Below, piece by piece: positions 41,978 through 53,089 of a DNA stretch of 64,000 bases. The stretch spans positions 62,001 through 126,000 of the forward strand of contig JACAAK010000015.1 in the NCBI GenBank assembly GCA_025093985.1, written 5' to 3'. This stretch comes from Calvatia gigantea. Lineage: Eukaryota; Basidiomycota; Agaricomycetes; Agaricales; Lycoperdaceae. A program made the translations under genes and the position numbers. The stretch's first letter is position 1. Each line of letters begins with the position of its first letter. The notes below the pieces were generated by a model that was not told the DNA's origin, ran no database searches, and saw only the letters and a program-made list of their open reading frames with translations.

Positions 41978-42997
41978 GTCCTGAATATAGCCGGAAGAGG
42001 TGGCAGCGTTGCCTTGCGCACCTCCCTCCTTTCCCTTTCCTTTTCCTTTTCCCCAAGGGCGCCATTGGCGTTTCTTCTCACCGTCGCCTTCTCCTCCAGA
42101 TGGCTTTTGCTGCTGCTGCTGCTGCTGTTGCTGGGGCTGCTGCTGGAGTTTTTTGGACCCCGAAGGCTGCTGCTTCCCTTGCTGTTGGCGCTACTGCTGT
42201 TGCTGCCCACCTCCTTGTTGTGGAGTAAAGCACGCTCATTGCACGTGGGCGGTCTGGTTGGAGGCATAAGCGGCTATAATGCCGCTTTGGGCCTTATCCC
42301 ATGTCAGCTCATGGAGCGACGTGTTCGAGGTGAGAAGTGTCTGAGCAACGTAGCTCAAAGACGGGTGGAGGGAGTGGAGAAGGATCATCGTTTCGATCTC
42401 CGGGGCGATACCACTATCCATGGCATCAAGCTGCCCGAAGATCTGCTGGAGCTCGCTCATCTTGAGTGAGGGGTCACCACCAAGAGGGAGTTCAAACGTT
42501 ATAGCGCGAATGAACTCATTATAGACCTGGGCTGGTCCAGGAAGGCCGTATTGGCACTGCAACTGAGACCAGAGAGCGCGAGTGTCCTGGGCGGAATGCT
42601 TTAACATGCTATTGGGGAGAGTTGCCTCTATCAACCCAAGGGCTCGCATCCGGAGGTTGTTGGCCATTCCAACACTGTGGCGCTCCTCAGCAGTTGCAGG
42701 AATTGGAGTTCCTGGTTGTGCGGGACGTGCCGGCGAAGTGCTAGAAGCTGGGACAGCGGGGTGTTCAGGTCCATAGGCCTGCTCATACTGTACGGGTTCA
42801 TCCATTGCTCCAGAGAAATCCCATCCGGTCCAGGAGCAGTCGTTTAAGGAAATGCACATAAGTGCAGACTGGAGGCGAAGCGACCAGATGGTATAATTAC
42901 CCGTCCCAGTAAGGACAGGAAGCTGTCCGCTAGGGGTTTGAACAAAGCCCGGCGAAACAGAAGCCAGTTTAGACATATCTAAGAATAGGGTAAACAT
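41920..42997 (-). pseudogene. Copia gag with glutamine-rich tract
   Basis: The gag core (about 254 codons from MFTLFLDMSKLAS, including LPVLTGTGNYTIWSLRLQSA and ELPLGGDPSLKMSELQQ) ends in a TGA at 42236-42238. The same phase then continues through a glutamine-rich tract with a TAG at 42191-42193 and a basic Gly/Lys stretch into the pol frame. Both stops fit C-to-T change (CGA to TGA and CAG to TAG). The glutamine-rich tract gives long spurious frames on the opposite strand. Confidence 0.75.
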
Positions 42998-43174
42998 GCA
43001 TTAGCATCATGTAGGACTGCAGTGCGTGATGCACGCATTGCAACATGGAGCAGACTCAGGGATCAAATGGACCAAAGGGCCACTGTCTCCCAGGTTGCGT
43101 ATGACCATAGCCTCCTACACTCTACCAGTGTTGCAAAGCGCGGTTGGAGTGAGCGGCGGTCGGGGCCCATAACC

Positions 43175-43582
43175 TGTTAAGACAAGTACACCACAATAGT
43201 TTGCACTAGTGGCGGAGGGTAGTTGTACTCACTGGATTTGTTGAGATGTACGTTATAGACCGTAGCTAGAGGATATCTTAGAGGAATGATGGGCAGAGAG
43301 TAGACTGGATTGTCTAAGGAATGTACGCATACTACATAGGTCTTATATATCTAATGTCTCTGGTCTGTGCGCCGTTCTACCTAATACAGGTGAGGTCTTA
43401 TCTGCCAGTAGCATATACAGAGCATACTGCGTACATTGCTCTATTTAATAGACCATGACCAGCAACCTAGAGTGCGGTCTAGTACATTGTTCGTTATCTC
43501 TCTTCAAGAGTGAAGTACTCAAGAACCCGTTTCAGCTATAAATAGACTGAACCAACGTAGTGGTATGGATCGAGATTCAACA
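43175..43582 (-). repeat. Copia LTR (5' LTR in element orientation)
   Basis: Plus-strand sequence starts TGTTAAGACA and ends GATTCAACA. Five transitions separate it from the other LTR. Confidence 0.9.
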
Positions 43583-43587
43583 TTTGC

Positions 43588-46500
43588 ATGGTCTGAGAAG
43601 AAGGGAAAGTTCTCAGATGAATATTTCAACCCTGTCACTATCCCCACCATTGACCATGTTCCCTGGGTATGCAAGAATATACCAATACCACCTGGAATCT
43701 ACCACCAAGTCATCGAAATCATCAAAGTGAAGATTGCAGCTGGTGTTTATAAACCATCCAACTCGTCCTATTGATCACGATGGTTTTGCATACTCAAGAA
43801 GGATGGGAAATCACTATGGCTTGTACATAACTTACAGCTACTCAACGCCATCACAATTAAGGACAGTGGACTGCTGCCTACTGTGGAACACTATGCAGAG
43901 TCATTTGGAGGATGAGAATGCTATGCTGTTTTTGACTTATTCGTTGGATTTGATCAGCACTCACTAGCACCTGAATCTAGAGACCTCACAACATTCCAAT
44001 GCCCAGTTGGCACCCTTCACCTCACCTCTATCCTGATAGGTTACACCAACTCCATGCAAATTCAACAAGGTGACCTTGCACACCTTCTCTAACCTGAAAT
44101 CCCTCACATCACCATGCCCTTTGTTGATGACATACCTGTCAAGGGACCTGCAACTCATTATGAAACTGTGGACAGCTTTGAAGTGATCCCTGAAAACCCC
44201 AACATATGAAGATTTGTATGGGAACACCTCAACAATGTCAACCGAGTCCTCCAATGCATCAAACACACAGGGGGGACCTTTTCAGCTAAGAAATCCCACT
44301 TCTGCACCCCATCTGCTCTTGTTGTCAGACACCTTTGTACTTATGAAGGTTGCTTGCCAGATACTGCCAGAGTCCAGAAAGTGGTTGACTGGCCACCATG
44401 CAGGAATGTTACAGAGATAAGGGGGTTCCTTGGGATGTTAGGGACCATCTGGATGTTTATCAAGGACTTTGCAGCTATTTCAAGGCTATTAGTTCACCTG
44501 ACGAAGAAAGAGGTGGAATTCAAGTTTATAGAGGAACACCAAGCTGCTATGGATGAACTTAAGACACTTGTGCAAAACTCACCCACTATCTGAGCTATCA
44601 ACTACTCAAGCCCTAATGAAGTCACACTCACAGTTGACACTTCCCATATCGCAGTCAGCTACATTCTCTCACAACAAGACAACAACAACAAACACTATCC
44701 CTCAAGATTCAGCTCAATCACACTCAATGATTGCAAATCACAATACTCACAAGCAAAGCTGGAGTTATTTGGTATATTCTGAGCACTAAAAGACATCAAG
44801 ATTTGGATTATAGGAGTGAAGGATCTAGTTGTGGAAGTTGATGTGAAGTACATCAAAGGGATGATTAACAACCCTGACATCCAGCCAAACACTGCAATGA
44901 ACCGATGGATTGCAGCCATCCTCCTCTTCAACTTTCACCTCCAACACATTCCCAGGTGAGAACACAGCCCTAACAGACTCTTGCAATGCCCTTGAGCACC
45001 AGAAGACCCAGTGGTCAATGATGACTATGAAGAATGGATTGACTCTACCAATGCCTTCACTCTCTCAGCACAAAACCAGCACACAGTATGGCAGCACAGC
45101 TATGTCACAAGGATGATACCTGGTGGCCAGAAACTTCCAATATGTTCACAATCGAACTCCTCAATGAAATTAGGCCAGTACAAGCCACTCTACAGCAACT
45201 CGGATGACCTCCTCCAACCACCACTAATCCCTCAACCTCCCCTGTCGAGATCCTCACCAACACAAACACAGACACACCCCTACCTTTGACTCCAACAATC
45301 CCATGCTCTGAAAAGGCCAAAATGCACAATCTCAAACTTCAACAAGTCCATGTGTTCCTCGAGGACCTCAAATGACCACAAGGCATCTCTGAAGACACCT
45401 TCAAGCACTTTGTGTGGATTGTGGCTGGATTCTTTGCTAGAGATGGAAAACTATGGAAGAAGGATAATAGGAATAAGCACAAACTGGTAATAGAGGAAGG
45501 GAGAAGATATGAGCTTATACAGCAAGCACACGATGAACTTGGGCATAAGGGCATATTCACCACTCATATCTGTCTTTTAGAATGCTTCTGGTGGCCAGAT
45601 CTCGACTGCGATGTATGCTGGTTCATCAAGACATGCCATGAATGTCAAACACGCCTCACATACCACTTCCACATCCCCCCGACTGTCCCAACACCCCTCT
45701 TGCTCTTTCACAAAGCCTACATTGATACAATGTTCATGCCACGCGCAAATGGCTACTGCTACATTGTTCATGCCCGCTGTTCACTCTCCTCATACCTGGA
45801 ATGGAGGATGCTCTGAGCTGAAAATGCCCGCTCACTCAGAACCTTTATATTCGAAGATATACTATGCAGATGGGGAGCTATTGAAGAAATCATCACAGAC
45901 AATGGCCCAGCATTTGTACAAGCCGTGGAGTACCTCTCAACAAGATACAAGATCAACCATATCCACATCTCACCCTACAACTCCCGTGCAAATGGCCCTG
46001 TTGAATGAAGACACTTCAACATTTGTGAAGCACTCATAAAGGCAGCAGAAGGGGAAGAAAGTCGCTGGACAACAGTCGTGCCCTCAGTATTTTGGGCAGA
46101 ACACATTTCTATTCAAAAATCCACAGGCTATTCACCCTACTACATCGCCCATGGCCTTGAACCCCTCCTCCCTTTCAACCTTGCTGAAGCCACGTATCCA
46201 GCACCAGCACCTACCAAACCTGTCCCTACTGCCGACCTCATCGCCCTACGAGCAATACAACTGCAAAAGTGGCCCCACGATCTCGCACACATGAAGGAAT
46301 TAGTCCTCAAAGCACAATATGCATCTATCCGAGAATTCAACAAGAAGTACAAGAATACTATCTGTGACTTCAATTTTGATCCTGGCACACTCGTCCTTGT
46401 ACGGAATTCACACTATGACAGTGATGTGGGCAGCAAGACCAAGCCATGCTATTTCAGTCCTATGATTGTGCCGCAACAAACAACTGGAGGATTGTACATC

Positions 46501-46824
46501 CTCTCTGAACTCGATGGATCCATCTCCAAGCTCTGCTTCACTGCCTTCCGCCTCGTTCCTTACCACCCTCGAGACCTCCAAGCCATACCTCTCACGAAGA
46601 TCACGGATGCATCCCCTGATCAACTCGATGACCACACCTACGATGTCAAGCCACCCCTCCCTGAAAACAAGTCTTCCAACTTGGTATCTGTCAACATCGG
46701 ACATTCCTCGCATCACTTATCTATGCTCAAAGACCAGGAAACCAAGGTATCCCGAAGGTGCGCCCTTCCACCCGTAGATAGTTGGGGGCAGCACTCGGAA
46801 CCTATGGGTCGTAACACCCTCTGA
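43588..46824 (+). pseudogene. Host gypsy RT, RNase H and integrase, 3' part
   Basis: Resumes the host frame with WSEKKGKFSDEYFNPV, the usual segment before RT in this lineage. RT is degraded but shows LKKDGKSLWLVHNLQLLNA and FVDD near 44122. RNase H: TLTVDTSHIAVSYILSQQ near 44628. Integrase: zinc-like HDELGHKGIFTTH...CHECQ near 45530-45650, then AYIDTMFM, ITDNGPAF and RANGPVE for the D, D and E residues. The C-terminus runs through FDPGTLVLVRNS to a stop at 46822. Several stops are TGA; a frame shift lies near 45115. Confidence 0.75.
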
Positions 46825-46984
46825 GTCATACATGGCATTCAACTGCCTGTAGTCCCCCAACCCTTGGGTTTGTCATCGACCACCGCCACCCCTCGCTCCA
46901 TCCTGTCACCTCAATTCACAGCTCTCGCTTCGTCATCTACGCACCCGACTGACTGGGAGGTCAGTATTAAAACTCCCCAGTAGG

Positions 46985-47716
46985 TGTGGAGACTGCACGT
47001 CGGCTGCCTTCGGAACAGCACCCAACGAGCATCTCACACTAATCAGTCCGCCCTCCGAAGATTTCGTCACCCCGACCATTCATCGATCCATCGCCGATCC
47101 GCTCGTTCCTCGCTCACTATACAACCGTCCATTTCACCTGCCATATGTCGTGTTTTAGACCACTACCCACTTTAATAAAATTTCACCGCACATCTTTCTC
47201 GTTATTGACATTTTTTTTCTAATTCAGACTCTTCGCCTCCGTAGTTGCACATTCACTCGTTGTGTTTCAAAATTTCAACATTTTACCACAGTTCCCTAGC
47301 CTAACCTTCATTATACTAACTCAACACATTTGCTATACAGATTCAGTATTTGTAGATAACCGCAGAAATTGAACACCGGACAAGTTGTCTACAGTATAAA
47401 TACAGTCGAGCCAGTAGAGGCTCGACACCTAGTAATTGGATACCCACCCTCTGTCTCTCGAAGTTGCTAAAAATCAAGTATCTTACCTCTCGTTCTTGTG
47501 TCGTCTCGCAGTCTCTCGTTCTCGCGTCGGCTCGCAGTCTCTTGTCTCTCTTTCCTGGACTTGTTCTCAACGACGTATCTGACGTCGTCGCTCTCGCCCC
47601 TCGTTCTCTTGTGTTCCCGGCCTCTGTCTCTCTTTTCCTGGACCCGGTTTCGAAGCCTCGTGACTGACGGACGCAGTCACACCCCTTTTTCGTTGAACCG
47701 CCGCCACATCTCTTCA
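46985..47716 (+). repeat. LTR, probably the 3' LTR of the host gypsy element
   Basis: Begins TGTGGAGACTGCACG and ends CATCTCTTCA, with a TATAAATA box at about 47396 and a hairpin at 47405-47426. An inverted relative occupies 61214-61916. No direct repeat flanks this copy, as expected if it is one end of a longer element whose other LTR is lost. The U5 part is rich in TCTCG/CGTCTC motifs. Confidence 0.65.
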
Positions 47717-49062
47717 AAGCCCTATGGGAGTCTCCCTCAAAATATCTGGGTCAGGGAAACTGCCTACATGCAGCAACACGTCAAAATTCCATCAGCAGAC
47801 AGGGTAAAGGATTGGCGAACGATGAAGGGTATGGAATTACATTAACTAACAGAGAGGTGGCTTCGAAGTGAGGATGGGCAGCCTCGAAGTGTATGGGAGC
47901 AGATCGAAGAAGTGAGTTCTGCGTGCTGGGTCTGGAGTATTCTTCCTGTAGAACGGAAATAAGTGGAGGGACCCCACATGAGAAAGGAACGAAATGTGTA
48001 CGGTCATCACTACGCCGGAGGTCGAACTCGGTCTGTAACAGAATTGGTCATCGGACGGCGAGAAGCTAGTTCCTCAATTAGATTGGAGTAAGCCTAATCC
48101 ATGCTTATCTCAAGCGTACCGATGCGACGGCTACCACCACCACCATGTTGTTGGGTGTCCTGAGTTGTGAACCTATTTTTACACAGGTGAGCTAGACCGT
48201 TATCATACCACAGGTATGGTGCTGCCACATGCTCAAATTCAGTCGCATTGCTGTGGAGGCTGGCCCAGTAAACACCCCCAATGGGCTGTTCAAAAGCGGG
48301 CGAGACATAAACATTCAGACGTGGTTCAGGCAGGGGAAAAAAATGAAGATGACAGGAGTGGTTGGGTGTGTTCAAGGGAACCTAGTGATTGAAGGAAATT
48401 TAGTGTGTCAAGAGGGCAACAATTGGCAAGAGGGAAGACTGAGGGATAAAGCTTGAAGGAAACTGTAGGAAGATATCCACGACTCAAAGAACAGTTGAAC
48501 CTAATAAGAGATGCTGTTTCCCGCCCTATTCCATTAATGTTTGGTTGCACGAACCCACTCACATATAACCAGTGCCTGTCATACCTGCGATGTTTTGATG
48601 TCTCGGCAACAGTAGGGAGGAATGATGGCGTGCAGAAAGACTATGCTGTTTTTCTCCTCCACCCTGCCCTCCCCACCAGTCCTCCACTATGGGGTTCTCT
48701 CTACTTTCTGTGCTTTTGTGCAGTTTTCGTTCCTCAGCCCGGTATTCTCAGGAGCAGGGCAATGCAGGCCCGGCTCAGGGTCATGCGTTGGACGATGCTG
48801 GCACTCGCAAGACACAGCGTTGGACGTTGCCCTGCCACAATTCGATGCCCCATACGGTATGTATCCCTCCTGGGATATACAGGTGTTCAACGTTGAACTG
48901 AGGATTAGGTACGATAACTGGAACAGGGACCCGGGGGCCGAGCGACGACACTTGTGGCAATCGAGGTTGGTGCTTTCATGTTAAAGTCTTTGTGGACACT
49001 TTTGACGATGAATGCTACACCGAAACGAATCAGATAATCCTCGGACTTCAGGCCGAGGTCTC
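47717..49062. other. Region without a clear gene, upstream of the NACHT pseudogene
   Basis: Short frames on both strands. 48840-49020 contains splice-site-like sequence and the segments FNVELRIRYDNW and VKVFVDTFDDECYTE, which could be 5' exons of the adjacent NACHT gene, but no consistent model could be built. Confidence 0.4.
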
Positions 49063-51338
49063 ATGGGCCCTCACGGGTTCTTCACTGACGCCCACCACTT
49101 TGTTTTGAACCAGCCGGTCATGTATAATATTACTGAAGTCAAGGACAAAGGTGCGTGTATCTTCAGAGTTCGTATAACCACCCTTAAGGCTGTCGCTAGT
49201 TTTAAAGTGGCTCGCAAAATTCACTATGTCTGGTGCTGAATTTGACGCCAGTGGTCACGTTCCTGGTTGTCACCCTGGCACTCGAATCGTGATCCTCGAG
49301 ACATTACAGCGCTGGGTCGATGACATTCAGCATGCCCACCGGATGCTGTGGCTGCACGGACCTGCCGGTGTTGGGAAATCGGCCATCCTTCAGAGTCTCG
49401 CAGAACGATTATCCAAGGCCTCGAGTCTGGGTGCAACTTTGTTCTTTTCTAGACCGAACCAGCGCGACAATCCCACCCTTGTCATTCCTACCATTGCCTA
49501 CCAACTTGCCGTCAGAATTCCATCATATAAGGAGTACCTCAGGCAGATCATGATCGAAAATCCCAAGCTGTTGGAGAAAGACATAGAGCGCCAGTTCAGC
49601 GCGTTCATTGTGGAACCCTTCACTAAATTGCGGTTGACGAATGAGGGTGGTGGATGGGCGATTTTACTCGATGGTCTGGATGAGTGCGATGGGGAGGGTG
49701 CACAAGCACTCATCGTCAAGTTCATAAGCCATTTCACCCTCGAGCATCCTGAAGCTCCCCTTGTTTGGGTCATCGCCAGTCGTCCTGAGGCTCGCCTGCA
49801 GCTCACGTTTGTGCCGGGAAGTTCTTGCGCGCCAGATTTGAGGAGATACACCAGAACTACAGGGATCTCATGCCTGCTGGTGCACCTTGGCCGGAAGAGC
49901 AGGATCTCACGAGGATTTCCAGGACTTCATCTGGCTTCTTTGCCTTTGCAGCAACGGTCGTCCGGTACATCGAGGACCCACACGTTTGTGATCCTATCTC
50001 CCAGCTGTCCACTGTCTTGTCCGTCACTGAGGGACTCGAGCCGGGGTCTCTCTCGGCGCTGTACGCATTCCATTCCGCAATCCTGGACAGTGTCCCTCGA
50101 GCTATGTCACCGACTTTGAAGATGCTGTTGACTTTTTACACTACGGTAAGGAGAGCGACTTTGGTACACACTGATCACTATGGTATTAGTAATACCTTTC
50201 CACTTGTGGTTGTCGCTACAGTGTTTGGTTTACAACAGCACGCTGTTTACGGAGCACTTCGAAAGCTCCATTCAGTGATCAAGGTACCACCGCTCAACGA
50301 ATCAGGTCGTTGGGGAATCAAGTTTTATCACGCTTCATTCCCTGATTACTTGAAAATGCTGGGAGACTATACGCTTGACGTCGGCACGGCAAGGAAGGTG
50401 TGGTGGAATTTTTTTGCAATGTTAGGTGAAGGAGATTACATGGGTGAGTTTTCGATCCCGCCCTCCTCGATCTACGTCTCACTTGACTAGTGTATCGGGA
50501 GGCTTTTTCGAATGGGCATCTTCCAGTTCCATTGTCTTGGGATGTGAAAGTTGGGGGTGGTGTTCTGCGGGATACCCTGTGAGACAATATTGCGTTGCTG
50601 ATCCACAATGATGGTGCCTGAACGTCTCCCTCCCAGCAGTTGGCATTTCCACCACCCATATCCACTCTTGACCAAAAAAGAACTGCAGAGTGTCTTTGAG
50701 AAGATCGACTTCAGCACAGTTTCCCGCATGGGGTTGGGTTTTATTTTTCAAGCCTTGTTCAACTTGTTCGATTTGTTGATTGGTGGCGTGAATACGGCCC
50801 TTCCATAAATCTTTACTGCTTGTTGACACATTGACGCAAACAGGTACCATCTGAATTAACGAAGTTGGACCTGGTGAAAACTATTCCTTTGGTGGATGTC
50901 GACCCCCATCACATACCCCGGACAAAACTTGCTTTCAGCTGGACCTTCCGTGAAAAGACATCTGTTGAAGGAGCGGTTCACCAAAGACATTCTAAATCCG
51001 ACGACCAAGTGACTGATATTCTGATGCGCTGTTATACCAGTACATCATCGGGAGTGAGTCGTTGGGATTTCTTTCCGTAGTAATTCTTAACTCACGCGAC
51101 TTGCGTAATACAGCTAGTTAAAAAGTATTGGCATGGCAAAATTAGCCCCATTGAACAGTTGGTTTCTAGGCTCGAGAAACCTCGCAGACGTAACCCGACG
51201 ATGGATGTTTTGGTGGTTGGCAAGGGGCCATCCGGGCGTTGTGCGTTAATACGTGTTGGGCCTAGAGATCAAGAGGCCGGTTTATTTTGCTACCTACCAT
51301 ACTGTGATTCGAGTAGAACAGCAGAAATGGATGAGTAA
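49063..51338 (+). pseudogene. NACHT NTPase (fungal NLR type), decayed copy 1
   Basis: Exon 1 (49063-49150) encodes GFFTDAHHFVLNQPVMYNI. A 49-nt intron leads to the NACHT exon with CHPGTR, Walker A GPAGVGKS, Walker B WAILLDGLDECDGEG and VIASRPEARLQL. Then a deletion of about 90-100 bp near 49810, relative to the copies at 57142-58487 and 62833-64000, shifts the phase. A further intron (50444-50490) is intact, but the C-terminal exon has TGA stops where relatives have tryptophan and a phase change before KKELQSVFEKIDFS. It ends at 51338, 30 bp from the tail of the GPHR gene. Confidence 0.8.
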
Positions 51339-51368
51339 TGCCGGTGTAAAATTACAAAAAATTGGAAC

Positions 51369-53051
51369 TCAATCAACCATCGAAAGTTTACCACTCCCCC
51401 ATCTAATCAACGCCGTGAGTAACGCCGATAAGAGAAAGGCGGAATCAAAGAGCGAGGTGAAAAGTTCGTAAGGTGGGACCAACATAAACAAGTTTGTGGG
51501 CACATCTATGTCAGTGGTGGCCTGGGAGGAGGGCGATGAAGGTGGGGGTGGGAAGGAGGAACGAAGTTGTACGAGGGTGGATAGAAGATATATACCCTGT
51601 GATGGTCGGATAAGTTCGAGTTAGTACGAAGGCAATTTAATGAGAAAGGAAGGTGGCATACCATGAGGTATGCGAGGCATAGGATAATGATCGACGTGCC
51701 TAGCGTTTTCGAAGTGACTTTCAAGGCCTGAGTAGTTCTGCGTTAGGTGGGATCTTAGGCACGAGTATAGTGGTGTGAACATACGCGGTTGACGCCTCTC
51801 ATGACGAGTCCAATGCTTGAGAGAAGGATGAGGCCAATAAGGAGGAGTGACGTGTGCCGCGTGAGTGAAGAGATTGATTCTGGTGTTAATAGAGATGTAG
51901 GTGACAGTGAGGAGGGCACAAGAAGCCACACGAGGACATTCGTTAGGATATCTGGGTAAGTTCGCTGTTGGACTTGAGGTTGTCGGAAACGGCTCAAGAA
52001 AGCGACGTTATAGGCTGCCTGCGTACAACAACGCGTTAGGACCTGGCAGGTGTAGGAAGCGGGGGGTCGAGACATACAATGAAAGTACGAAATATACAGT
52101 AACCAGCGAAGAGACGGCCTATGAACCAGGATAGGCGGCCACGGAATGTACGAGAGCGGGTTGAGGACGCAAGTTTGGCGCGCTGAGTTTGAAGTGTTTG
52201 CGATAGCGTGTCGGAGAGGACTTGGAGGCCTCTGATTTCGAGTGTTACTGTCGACTTAACATTAGAAGGTGGTGCCGTACGAGAAGAGAGCGGGGGGGCG
52301 TACGGTCATCACCACCACGGAGAGTATCACCCACTCGTTTAACCCAGCTCATGGCTGCAGCAGAACCAGAGGTTGATGGGGAATCTTGTGTTCGGCGGGC
52401 GAGCTCATTCTGCTTTTTCGAGATGTCGGCTTGCACACTATGAAGACTAGCTTCTGTAGTTCGGATATCTTCTTCTGTTGGTATGATCTCGTGGTTTTTG
52501 TTAGAAGAAGGGAGAAATGCCCAGGCTCTGGTTATAGCGCCGAAGCCGGATAGGAGGCCAAGGATGGTTGTGCCAAGGACTATGAGCCTAGAAAGTGTAC
52601 GGGTGAGGAGAGTTGCATTCGTGTGCGTCGATATGGGAATGTATGATAGTAGGGCGAGGGATATAATGACTGGGATGAACGATAACAGCAGTGTCCGGAT
52701 TGACGGCGAGGATGCTGACGAAAAAACGAGGAGAGCGATGGACTGCGGGATGAGCACGATGTGGATGACCAGCAGGGCATAAAGCGAGAACTGGAAATGT
52801 GAGGCCCTGGTACTGGCTGACAATGTGTTTGTTGCCTGGAGAACGAGGAGGACGAAGAGCATGGTACACTCTGTCAGCGTCCACGCAAATATCGTCCGGG
52901 CCAGGGTGAGTCGCCAGTCTTTTTTCTTCCCGGGCGTGGCCGAGCTTGGTGTGGGCAGACCGTGGACATCGCCAGCAACGTCGAGGATGGCATTTGGCAG
53001 AAATTTGAGGCAGGCGAGGATGAGAGTTGGCCGTGCGAGGAAGAGGAACAT
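51369..53051 (-). CDS. GPR89: Golgi pH regulator / GPR89 family membrane protein
   Basis: Predicted polytopic Golgi anion channel that supports organelle acidification (GPHR/ABA-GPCR family). Five exons: 53051-52304, 52247-52078, 52018-51785, 51727-51662 and 51596-51369; all phases close, giving 481 residues, close to the family's usual length of about 450. The N-terminal half has several hydrophobic helices, then the family landmarks SGFGAITRAWAFL and ISKKQNELARR, a helical loop, YCIFRTF and further helices (VLVWLLVPSSL, LLLIGLILLSSIGLVMRG, ALLTALIRW). The start is the first ATG, MFLFLARPTL. The gene is divergent from the TPR/F-box gene across 38 bp. Confidence 0.85.
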
Positions 53052-53089
53052 TGTGAGAAGATCCAAAGTCCGCAGGCTTCCCTCCCGCC
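53052..53089. promoter_or_regulatory. 38-bp divergent spacer between two start codons
   Basis: The start codons of the GPHR gene (minus) and the TPR/F-box gene (plus) are only 38 bp apart. The promoters must therefore overlap each other and the neighbouring coding sequence. No TATA box or CCAAT box is visible in the spacer. Confidence 0.55.

Larger units (their letters stand above)
36783..43582 (-). mobile_element. Ty1/copia element, full length, TSD TTTGC
   Basis: 6.8 kb on the minus strand, bounded by 408-bp LTRs (36783-37190 and 43175-43582) that differ at only about five positions, all transitions. The target duplication TTTGC is at 36778-36782 and 43583-43587. In element orientation the primer-binding site begins GGTTATGGGCCCC next to the 5' LTR, and the polypurine tract is GTGAGGAGGAG next to the 3' LTR. 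High LTR identity makes it the youngest datable insertion in the block, yet its coding frame already carries stops. Confidence 0.92.

Noticed and set aside
41909..42469. Long plus-strand frames over the copia gag
   Set aside because: They are the antisense of the glutamine-rich tract of copia gag, where repeated CAG/CTG keeps several frames open.
46985..47716. Calling this LTR an independent solo insertion
   Set aside because: No target-site duplication flanks it, and it directly follows the host gypsy pol end, so a 3' LTR is the simpler reading; the matching 5' LTR is, however, not in the window.
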